A DNA stretch of 5,939 bases from the NCBI GenBank assembly GCA_046050125.1, contig JBJOQB010000199.1, positions 1-5,939 of the forward strand. Direction: 5' to 3'. This DNA is from JAHFQJ01 sp046050125. Its GTDB lineage: Bacteria; Pseudomonadota; Gammaproteobacteria; Burkholderiales; Burkholderiaceae. This document shows positions 1 to 5,053 of this stretch, in pieces (position 1 is the first letter of the stretch; the number at the start of each line of letters is the position of its first letter). The position numbers and the translations under genes were made by a program. Under the pieces are notes generated by a model that was not told the DNA's origin, did not search any database, and saw only the letters and a program-made list of their open reading frames with translations.

Positions 1-82
1 ATAACTTCATTTAAAAAGCTTAAGGTATGTTTTAAACTGTGAAAAAACTCTAATTAAACTACTATGAGCTTCGTATAATTTT

Positions 83-118
83 TAGCAGGACATGTAATTG
101 ATTTACTAAATCAATTAC
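83..118 (-). other. Candidate oriT (nick motif plus adjacent inverted repeat)
   Basis: On the minus strand this reads as an inverted repeat followed by ATGTCCTG|CTA. TCCTG|C matches the core of the RP4-type nick site (ATCCTG|C), which puts the predicted nick between plus-strand bases 85 and 86. The perfect repeat (arms 94-104 and 108-118, loop ACT) lies just 5' of the nick on the nicked strand, as the TraJ-binding repeat does in RP4. Nicking here would send the sequence left of base 85 first and the relaxase operon last, again as in RP4. The site is 90 bp upstream of an operon encoding a matching relaxase and a ribbon-helix-helix protein. The assignment is inference from motif, geometry and context. 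The base before TCCTG is G rather than the A of RP4. Confidence 0.6.
94..118. repeat. Perfect 11-bp inverted repeat, 3-nt loop
   Basis: The arms are GTAATTGATTT (94-104) and AAATCAATTAC (108-118), separated by ACT. The repeat adjoins the candidate nick motif and contains the -35 box of the transfer-operon promoter. It is therefore a likely binding site for the downstream ribbon-helix-helix protein, which could both assemble the relaxosome and repress its own operon. The repeat is seen directly; the binding is inferred. Confidence 0.85.
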
Positions 119-126
119 GATATACT
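98..126 (+). promoter_or_regulatory. Sigma70-type promoter of the transfer operon
   Basis: The -35 box is TTGATT (98-103), the spacer is 17 bp, and the -10 box is TATACT (121-126). Transcription would start near 133 and leave a leader of about 50 nt before the first start codon at 183. The -35 box lies within the oriT-proximal inverted repeat, which suggests autoregulation by the relaxosome protein. Confidence 0.55.
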
Positions 127-134
127 GTTTATTC

Positions 135-149
135 GCAAGCAAAGCTTGC
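135..149. repeat. Small GC-richer hairpin in the operon leader
   Basis: GCAAGC (135-140) and GCTTGC (144-149) flank AAA, giving a 6-bp stem with a 3-nt loop in an otherwise AT-rich leader. It falls at the predicted 5' end of the operon transcript. It could stabilise the mRNA or be part of the relaxosome-binding region. No T-tract follows, so it is not a terminator. Confidence 0.5.
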
Positions 150-182
150 TCAACATAAAATATTTACACTAAAAAGGAATAC

Positions 183-413
183 ATGAAAAAATCAAAAACT
201 ATCATTTTTTTAACAATAACAGGAATAATTACTTTACTTTTTGTAAGCTATATAAATAAACAATCAGCAATCATAAATAATAATTTCCAAAATTTAGATG
301 AAAAAACGCAATTTATTGGCTTTTGGATTTTATGTATATTATTGATATTAATAGTAATAAATGCATTAAAAGGTTTTTATCAAATATATCTAAAGCATAA
401 AAATAATGCCTAA
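183..413 (+). CDS. Small two-span membrane protein, first gene of transfer operon
   Basis: I do not recognise this 76-residue protein as a member of a named family. It has a short basic N-terminus (MKKSK) and a hydrophobic segment at about residues 6-24. A polar, asparagine-rich loop at 25-43 follows, then a second hydrophobic segment at about 44-63, ending in a basic tail. This predicts a small inner-membrane protein with both ends in the cytoplasm. The start is supported by AAGGA at 174-178, a few bases upstream. Its end overlaps the next start by 8 nt, so it is the first cistron of the relaxosome operon. Its place beside the relaxosome genes suggests a role in transfer, such as a membrane anchor, exclusion or regulation, but nothing in the sequence decides this. 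No RP4 gene in the equivalent place looks like it. Confidence 0.75.
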   Translation: MKKSKTIIFLTITGIITLLFVSYINKQSAIINNNFQNLDEKTQFIGFWILCILLILIVINALKGFYQIYLKHKNNA

Positions 414-657
414 ATCTAAAATGATAAATTTTCGGGTAACAGAAGAAGAAAGAGAATATATAGAAAATAATGCTAATAAAACATCAGTTAGTTTAACTGA
501 CTATTGCAAAAAATTAGTTTTAAATCATGAAGTAGTAAATATAACATCTCATCAAACAATAAATAAATTAATAGATTTATGGCAAGAAATGGAAGCAAAA
601 AAAATCAATCCTGATATTTTAGACAAATTAAAATCAATAATATTGGAATGTAAATAA
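406..657 (+). CDS. Ribbon-helix-helix relaxosome accessory protein (TraJ/NikA/MobC-like)
   Basis: This 83-residue protein has the layout of a ribbon-helix-helix DNA-binding protein. A beta strand lies at about residues 6-12 (MINFRVT). Helix A follows at 13-26 (EEEREYIENNANKT), then a turn and helix B at 29-40 (SLTDYCKKLVLN). The C-terminal helix (51-80) probably serves dimer or relaxase contact. In RP4 (TraJ) and R64 (NikA), such proteins bind the repeat beside the nick site and recruit the relaxase. The gene lies directly before the relaxase with a 1-nt overlap (TAATG), the same order as traJ-traI. The start at 406 overlaps the previous gene and lacks a clear ribosome site, so translation is probably coupled; ATG 421 is an alternative that keeps the whole fold. 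The family is called from fold and position, since sequence identity to named members is low. Confidence 0.75.
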   Translation: MPKSKMINFRVTEEEREYIENNANKTSVSLTDYCKKLVLNHEVVNITSHQTINKLIDLWQEMEAKKINPDILDKLKSIILECK

Positions 658-2408
658 TGATTTCAAAACGAATACAAGGAGAATATAAGAATAAATACGG
701 TACTAAAAATGCTGTAGAGTATATAGCGGACAAAGCCATTGAAAATATGACTAATTACGCTGCTAATAAAACTGAAAAAGCATGGTATATTAATTTACCT
801 CAAGATAAAGAATTAGCCATAGCTAAAATGCAAAATACGCAAGCTATGAATACAACAACGACATCAAGTAAAATTTATCACTATACAGTTAGTTTTCCTG
901 ATGGAGAAAAGCCTAACGATAAAATCATGCTAGATATTGAGAAAAATATAAGCGAAGCTTTAGGCTATAAAGATTATCAAAGAGTAATCGCAATACATGA
1001 TGACACAGGGCATTATCATATGCATATAGTAGTAAATACTATCCACCCAACTAAGTATATAAATAGAAATTCTCCCAGTAATGATTATTACATTAGAAAT
1101 GATGTGATGAGAGTTTTAGAAAAAAAACATAATTTAACTGTAGATAATGGAATAGAGCAAAAAAGCCAAAGACAAGAAAATAAAAATCACAAAGCAATAG
1201 ACTTTGAAGCTCACACAGGCTTAGAAAGTTTTACCACCTATCTAAAAAAAGAAATAAAAGAAAATGCATTAAATGCTAATAATTGGCAAGAATTACATAA
1301 GCTAGCTAAAAAAGTAGGTGTAATAGCAAAGTTGCAAGGCAATGGTTTAGTATTCAAAAGCATAAATTCAAAAGTAACTGTAAAAGCTAGTACAGTGGAT
1401 AGAAAATTATCAAAAAGTAACTTAGAGCAAAAATTAGGTATTTTTACAGAATTTCAACAAACAAAAAACACTAAAACCTCATTAGAAGCCCAAAATTACA
1501 AAAAAGTTGACCAAGGCATACAAACATATAACATCAATCAAAATAATGCAATAAAAAGCATTATAGAACAAGAAAAAAATTACACTCCCAAGCCAATACA
1601 TAAAAATGCAGATAATCTATGGCAAAGATACTTAGAAGATAAAAAATCTACTTTTGAAGCTAGGAAAAATAAAAAAGCAACCTTAAATAAAGTATTTGAT
1701 TTACAAAATACTGTAATTAAAGAAATTTGGGGCAATAGGGATTTAGCTTATAGTGAAAAACAACAACTTCATCATCAATTAAATATTATTACTATAAAAA
1801 ACAAATATAATTTATATGCTCAAAATTTAGATAATGATGCAAAGCAAATTTATGAAAAAGCACAAGATAAATTTATTAAGTTAGAGATTTTAAAATATGA
1901 TAATCTGCAAAATATTCAAAATAAATTTTTACCTCGACAAGAGAAGCAAGAATTAGTTAATAAAGTAAATGAAATATATATAAAAGCTATTTTAGACTTA
2001 AGAAATGAAATTAAAAAAGAATATATGCAAAATAAGCATAATTCACTTTCTTGGGTAGATTTTTTGCGTAAAGAGGTAAAAAGTAATAATCCTCAAGCGT
2101 TGAAAGTATTACGATCTATAGAGAGAAAAGAGCAACAGAATAGTAAGCCGTGCATAATTGGAGTAAAAATTAATAGCATAATTTTAGCAAATGCTAAAAT
2201 AGGTAAAAATGGAACAATTAGCTACGAAACTAAAGATGGCGGACTTTTTATTGATGCACAAAATAAAATAACTGTAGTAAAAGACAGCCCGCAAGCTCAA
2301 GAACAGGCTTACAGTTTAGCTAAACAGCAGTTTCAGCATACTATGAAAGTTAAGGGTAATTTAGAGCATTGGAATAAACAGCAAATTCAAAAAGGGTTAG
2401 AACGATGA
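657..2408 (+). CDS. traI: MOBP-type conjugative relaxase, TraI (RP4-like)
   Basis: The protein (583 aa) nicks one strand at oriT and stays bound to the 5' end during transfer. The nicking tyrosine is Y22 (AVEYIADKA), at the same residue number as in RP4 TraI. A YHYTVSF stretch (residues 74-80) then GEKP (83-86) resembles the RP4 motif around its conserved serine. The metal-binding motif is HDDTGHYHMHIVVN (114-127), with H121 and H123, followed by IHPTK. Residues 181-263 match the TraI middle domain (AHTGLES, LQGNGLVFKS, VKASTV). Residues 300-460 are charged and helical. The C-terminus (463-580, SWVDFLRKE then GTISYETKDGG) resembles the LPD7-like end of many TraI proteins. It is shorter than RP4 TraI (about 730 aa) and shows no primase domain. 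GGAA at 645-648 precedes the start; it overlaps the gene before by 1 nt and trbB by 4 nt. Confidence 0.93.
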   Translation: MISKRIQGEYKNKYGTKNAVEYIADKAIENMTNYAANKTEKAWYINLPQDKELAIAKMQNTQAMNTTTTSSKIYHYTVSFPDGEKPNDKIMLDIEKNISEALGYKDYQRVIAIHDDTGHYHMHIVVNTIHPTKYINRNSPSNDYYIRNDVMRVLEKKHNLTVDNGIEQKSQRQENKNHKAIDFEAHTGLESFTTYLKKEIKENALNANNWQELHKLAKKVGVIAKLQGNGLVFKSINSKVTVKASTVDRKLSKSNLEQKLGIFTEFQQTKNTKTSLEAQNYKKVDQGIQTYNINQNNAIKSIIEQEKNYTPKPIHKNADNLWQRYLEDKKSTFEARKNKKATLNKVFDLQNTVIKEIWGNRDLAYSEKQQLHHQLNIITIKNKYNLYAQNLDNDAKQIYEKAQDKFIKLEILKYDNLQNIQNKFLPRQEKQELVNKVNEIYIKAILDLRNEIKKEYMQNKHNSLSWVDFLRKEVKSNNPQALKVLRSIERKEQQNSKPCIIGVKINSIILANAKIGKNGTISYETKDGGLFIDAQNKITVVKDSPQAQEQAYSLAKQQFQHTMKVKGNLEHWNKQQIQKGLER

Positions 2409-3364
2409 TAGAATTAAGCAGCATACAAAAAGAGAAACTAAATAGAGATTTAAAGTATGCATTTGGCGAAAAACTTATTGAATTAATGAAAGATAAAGAT
2501 GTAACTGATATTACGTTAAATAAGGGTAAAATTTGGGCTAAATCTGGTTATGCTAATGAAAAATATCTTTTTGACCTAGATATAGATAGCACCAACCGAA
2601 TTATACGCTTAATGTCTACAGTAGCAGGAATAGAAAATATACAAAATACGCCGATAATTAATGCACAAATTCCGTTTAATGGTGCAAGATTTGCCAGTAT
2701 GTCGCCTCCAATTTGTGAAATGCCTACTTTTTCTATACGTATACCATCAAAAGAAATATATACACTAGATGATTTAACCAATGGATATACTAAATCTAAT
2801 GTTAAAATTGCTAAAGCAATTAATGAAGAGCAGAGAGAAATATTAGAACAGGCTTTAATTAATAAGCAGAATATTTTAATTATTGGAGCAATGGGAAGCG
2901 GTAAAACAACTATGCTCAATGCAATGTTAGATTTTATATCAACTAATATGCCTGAAAAAATAGCTGTATTTCAAGATACAACCGAAATACAAACTAACAG
3001 CGAACAAGTAGTAATTTTGACTAGCACAGAAAAAATAACATTATCGCAATTGATTATGGCAAGCCTTAGGCATAGCTTTAAAAGATTAATTTTAGGCGAA
3101 GTACGAGGAGCAGAAGCACTGCAATTAATAAAAATGTGGAATACAGGGCATAGAGGCGGAATATGTACCATACATGCTGATGGTTGCCTTGAAGCATTAT
3201 ATAGATTAGAACAGTTAATAGGAGAGGCTACACAGGTAAGCCAATCACATTTAATAGCCTCAACTATAGATTTACTTGTATTTATGCAAAGCGGTGTTAA
3301 TGGTTCTTTTGTGTCTGATATTAAGAAAGTAAGTTTTGATAATGGAAAATATAATCTATTTTAG
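2405..3364 (+). CDS. trbB: P-type conjugative transfer ATPase TrbB (VirB11 family)
   Basis: This 319-residue protein is about the length of RP4 TrbB (about 320 aa). VirB11-family ATPases form hexamers on the cytoplasmic face of the type IV secretion channel and power pilus assembly and substrate switching. The N-terminal domain (1-140) includes PTFSIRIP (107-114). The Walker A loop is GAMGSGKTT (161-169), the Asp box FQDTTEI (189-195), Walker B LILGEVRG (228-235), and the His box GHRGGICTIHAD (248-259). WNTGH and RLEQLI (267-272) are typical of TrbB rather than of VirB11 proper. AAAGGG at 2391-2396 supports the start, which overlaps the traI stop (ATGA). The protein looks full length and intact. 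No trbC or other channel gene follows; the next gene is convergent and begins 10 bp later. That is odd for a gene that normally heads a long trb operon. Confidence 0.93.
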   Translation: MIELSSIQKEKLNRDLKYAFGEKLIELMKDKDVTDITLNKGKIWAKSGYANEKYLFDLDIDSTNRIIRLMSTVAGIENIQNTPIINAQIPFNGARFASMSPPICEMPTFSIRIPSKEIYTLDDLTNGYTKSNVKIAKAINEEQREILEQALINKQNILIIGAMGSGKTTMLNAMLDFISTNMPEKIAVFQDTTEIQTNSEQVVILTSTEKITLSQLIMASLRHSFKRLILGEVRGAEALQLIKMWNTGHRGGICTIHADGCLEALYRLEQLIGEATQVSQSHLIASTIDLLVFMQSGVNGSFVSDIKKVSFDNGKYNLF

Positions 3365-3374
3365 ATAATTTTAT

Positions 3375-4343
3375 TTACTTTATATTTAATTCATTTTCTG
3401 AATTTATTCCCATAGATGAAAAATAACAATTAGGTAAATTAGGCTTAGTATTTATTAATTCGGCTACTTCTTTAATCCATGAGTTGCTAGGGCAAATTTT
3501 TTGCAATAAAAAGTTGATTATACAAATTAAGCCATAAATTCTATGAGATGCATTTTTATCTAAATTTAGATTATCAAAATATGCATTAGAAATGAATTTC
3601 AAAGGATTATTATTATATAAATTCCAAATTCGTGAATGATGGGCAGACTTATTTCTTAAAATATTAATTGCTTGCAGCCATTCCGTTAATAATTCTCTAT
3701 TTTCAATTTCTAAACTATTACAGATTTCATTTTGATATTCATTTGTTAATAATTCGTAATATTTAGATAATAAACCAAAATCCCAAGTTTCAATAATAAC
3801 CCAAAAAGGAATTTCAGAATAATTTTTTTTATGCCAAAAGATATAATCTTCTTTACTTCTTTTTAATTGATTATTTTGCTTATCTAAAAATTCTTGCCAA
3901 ATGCTTGTTACCTTGCCGTTTTTATTAATTTTTTCTAATTGCTTAGGTTTGATAAAATTTGTTTTTTTGTAAGCTAATGGGCTATAGTAGCCAATTTTAT
4001 TGCCTATTATTGTACGCAGATATATTTCTATTGTTTCAATAGCATCGAGCATAAGCAAACGTAATTTTTTATCAAAATTATAGAGGTTTATAATTTCATC
4101 AAAATTTGTATTTTGCTCAAATTCTTCTAATCGAATAGGTTTTTTAGTTTTTTCAGAAAGAATAATTTGCTGATTATTATCTAGTTTAATTTTTCTGCAG
4201 ATATGCCAAAACCCGCTTAATCTATAATAACTGATTTGGGTTAAACATTGTTTAGCATAGTGAATATCTTGTATATGCATGCCTCTTTTTAAGAGGATTT
4301 CTATTTGCTCATCACAACTTGTATGAGGTTTAGTATTTTGCAT
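3375..4343 (-). CDS. Abi_2/AbiF-family HEPN ribonuclease, abortive infection protein
   Basis: The product (322 aa from the start chosen) shows the Abi_2 (AbiD/AbiF) signature throughout. In numbering from ATG 4343, these are EQIEILLKRGMHI (12-24), YYRLSGFW (39-46), LYNFDKKLRLLMLDAIE (87-103), EIPFWVIIETWDFGLLSKYY (177-196), and ILRNKSAHHSRIWN (228-241). The last carries the HEPN RNase motif R-x4-H (R230, H235). Such proteins cut RNA and arrest growth during phage attack; some AbiF members are reported as toxins held in check by a non-coding RNA. An upstream in-frame ATG at 4385 would add 14 residues (MHYTGAFFFIPSYL), but it lies inside a strong hairpin and lacks family similarity, so I prefer 4343. 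Neither start has a clear Shine-Dalgarno sequence. The gene converges on trbB and is probably a cargo insertion with its own promoter. Confidence 0.88.
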   Translation of the reverse strand: MQNTKPHTSCDEQIEILLKRGMHIQDIHYAKQCLTQISYYRLSGFWHICRKIKLDNNQQIILSEKTKKPIRLEEFEQNTNFDEIINLYNFDKKLRLLMLDAIETIEIYLRTIIGNKIGYYSPLAYKKTNFIKPKQLEKINKNGKVTSIWQEFLDKQNNQLKRSKEDYIFWHKKNYSEIPFWVIIETWDFGLLSKYYELLTNEYQNEICNSLEIENRELLTEWLQAINILRNKSAHHSRIWNLYNNNPLKFISNAYFDNLNLDKNASHRIYGLICIINFLLQKICPSNSWIKEVAELINTKPNLPNCYFSSMGINSENELNIK

Positions 4344-4357
4344 TAAATAAGAAGGAA

Positions 4358-4424
4358 TAAAAAAGAAGGCCCCAGTGTAATGCATAAATTTAAAAATTTA
4401 TGCAACAATTACTGGGGCGCGATT
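4358..4424 (-). ncRNA. Putative structured leader RNA or small RNA ahead of the abi gene
   Basis: Transcription from the strong minus-strand promoter should start near 4424. Within about six bases the RNA enters a large hairpin (4418 down to 4369), and this is followed by CUUCUUUUUUAUU. This is the form of a very short RNA of roughly 65 nt ended by an intrinsic terminator, with some read-through into the abi gene. It could be a regulatory or antitoxin RNA, as reported for AbiF systems, or simply an attenuator. Promoter, hairpin and T-tract are seen; the RNA itself and its function are inferred. Confidence 0.45.
4369..4418 (-). terminator. Long GC-clamped hairpin with T-tract (intrinsic terminator or attenuator)
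   Basis: Read on the minus strand, GCCCCAGT (4418-4411) pairs with ACTGGGGC (4376-4369). An asymmetric internal loop follows (AATTGT opposite TTAC), then an inner 11-bp stem pairs TGCATAAATTT (4404-4394) with AAATTTATGCA (4391-4381). The base after the stem begins the tract CTTCTTTTTTATT. The plus strand has no T-tract on its other side, so termination would act only on leftward transcription, between promoter and abi. The long palindrome could instead be a pair of transposon ends; no target duplication is evident around it. Confidence 0.6.
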
Positions 4425-4430
4425 AATATA

Positions 4431-4459
4431 ATTATAGTGCGTACTATGTTAAATATCAA
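4431..4459 (-). promoter_or_regulatory. Near-consensus sigma70 promoter for the abi unit
   Basis: On the minus strand, TTGATA (4459-4454), a 17-bp spacer and a perfect TATAAT (4436-4431) form one of the best promoter matches in the window. The predicted start near 4424 is directly before the hairpin. A strong promoter next to a leader terminator suggests abundant short RNA and limited toxin message. Confidence 0.7.
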
Positions 4460-4478
4460 TATGCTTACTGAACTTTTA

Positions 4479-4521
4479 AAAAAATAAATTTATTTTTTAG
4501 CTATAATATATATAGCTAAAA
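4479..4521. repeat. Two adjacent AT-rich palindromes upstream of the abi promoter
   Basis: A perfect 20-bp palindrome (4479-4498) is built around AAATTT. It overlaps the start of an 11-bp inverted repeat with arms TTTTAGCTATA (4495-4505) and TATAGCTAAAA (4511-4521) and a 5-nt loop. Both lie between the abi -35 box and the end of the IS1-like remnant. They could be operator sites, an A-tract promoter-enhancing element, or the weak terminator of an inserted unit. Chance pairing in AT-rich DNA explains part of the first one but not easily the second. Confidence 0.5.
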
Positions 4522-4529
4522 CATGTATA

Positions 4530-4694
4530 GGTTCTATTTAAATTAGAGAGAGTACTAAGCATAGATAGATGCTCTAAATACTTGTTGATATTTAGCAAAC
4601 TCATGAGGTTTATTAACATGAACCCAAAGCTTAATGCTTAATTCAATCATTTCTATAGAGTGAGATACAACTTTAGTTCTGCGTGTCATTCTAG
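4530..4694 (-). mobile_element. Remnant (3' end) of an IS1-like insertion sequence
   Basis: The segment covers the C-terminal transposase fragment and a putative terminal end beginning GGTTCTATTTAAATTAGAG at 4530. IS1-family ends start with GG and lie a few tens of bases after the transposase stop, as here (stop at 4555-4557). The right side is cut by the IS3-family element that starts at 4695. The opposite end is outside the window, so whether the element was whole before the second insertion cannot be told. Confidence 0.4.
4555..4694 (-). pseudogene. Truncated IS1-family-like transposase, C-terminal fragment
   Basis: Read leftward from the IS3-element boundary, the open frame gives about 46 residues ending at TAG (4557-4555). 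It includes RRTKVVSHSIEMIELSIKLW and ends FAKYQQVFRASIYA. The pattern R-R-T-K-x-x-S-x-S-x-x-M then a hydrophobic helix resembles the C-terminus of IS1-type InsB/InsAB transposases, as I recall that family; this was not searched. The ATG at 4689 is internal rather than a real start, since no ribosome site precedes it and the frame runs into the inserted element, where a stop codon is met. The gene is dead unless the other part lies beyond the window and the IS3 element excises. A small unrelated protein is the alternative. Confidence 0.5.
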
Positions 4695-4718
4695 TGGACT
4701 AACTCAAAAAAGTAGACA
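4695..4718 (+). repeat. IS3-element left terminal inverted repeat
   Basis: This 24-bp end, starting TGGACTAACTC and ending GTAGACA, is the exact reverse complement of 5915-5938. Weaker matching continues for about 18 more bases inward (12 of 18 identical). The last six bases double as the -35 box of the transposase promoter. Confidence 0.95.
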
Positions 4719-4741
4719 TAAAGAATCTTTTAAGATATAAA
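4713..4741 (+). promoter_or_regulatory. Transposase promoter in IS3 left end
   Basis: TAGACA (4713-4718), a 17-bp spacer and TATAAA (4736-4741) match the sigma70 consensus well. The -35 box is the inner end of the terminal repeat, so transposase binding to the end would also block transcription. AAGGAA at 4753-4758 is the ribosome site for the first frame at 4764. Confidence 0.6.
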
Positions 4742-4763
4742 AACATATAAAAAAGGAAATAAG

Positions 4764-5042
4764 ATGTCGAAGAAGTTCAGTGAGGAATTTAAGGAAAATG
4801 CAGTCAAATATAGACTAAATAATAGCCATAAGACTTTAGAACAAATATGCAAAGATTTAGGTGTAAGCCATGCGGCATTATCAAGGTGGCTAAGTGATTA
4901 TAAGAAACATAATCCAAATCAAGAATTATTAAGTGCAGAACAGCAAGAGTTAAAAAGTCTTAGACGAGAGAATTTAGAATTAAAGGAGCTAAACGAAATC
5001 TTAAAAAAGGCACACAAATACTTTGTAAGCCAAAGTATATAA
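4764..5042 (+). CDS. IS3-family transposase OrfA (DNA-binding subunit)
   Basis: The 92-residue product carries the HTH_Tnp_1 helix-turn-helix of IS3 OrfA proteins: FSEEFKENAVKY (5-16), then LEQICKDLGVSHAALSRWLS (25-44). A leucine-zipper-like helix (about 54-82, with ELKSLRRENLELKELNEIL) mediates multimer formation. OrfA recognises the terminal repeats. The start at 4764 follows AAGGAA with good spacing. Near its 3' end, TTA-AAA-AAG (5001-5009) contains the slippery heptamer, so some ribosomes move to the -1 frame and make the OrfAB fusion. Those that do not end at 5042. Confidence 0.92.
   Translation: MSKKFSEEFKENAVKYRLNNSHKTLEQICKDLGVSHAALSRWLSDYKKHNPNQELLSAEQQELKSLRRENLELKELNEILKKAHKYFVSQSI
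5003..5009 (+). other. Programmed -1 frameshift site, A-AAA-AAG
   Basis: The heptamer A AAA AAG is in the correct phase of orfA (codons TTA AAA AAG). After a -1 slip the reading continues GGC ACA CAA and so on, with no stop, directly through the orfB start at 5054. This would give a fused transposase of about 374 residues, as known for many IS3 elements. No strong downstream stimulatory stem is obvious by eye. Confidence 0.8.
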
Positions 5043-5053
5043 GGTATGAATTT

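Noticed and set aside
46..75. Stretch on the complementary strand resembling the putative IS1-like end (TTTAATTAGAG versus TTTAAATTAGAG)
   Set aside because: The match needs a gap and is confined to AT-rich bases; no transposase sequence accompanies it.
135..149. Leader hairpin as an intrinsic terminator
   Set aside because: The stem is short and no T-run follows on either strand.
2548..2919. Minus-strand open frame of 123 codons within trbB
   Set aside because: It lies opposite the conserved Walker A region of trbB; its composition is the mirror of that gene and it has no start signal.
2971..3171. Minus-strand open frame of 66 codons within trbB
   Set aside because: It is the antisense shadow of the Walker B/His box region, with no ribosome site or domain.
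4369..4418. The hairpin as a CRISPR repeat or a MITE
   Set aside because: There is a single copy with no spacer array, and I saw no flanking target duplication; promoter proximity and the T-tract fit a leader terminator better.
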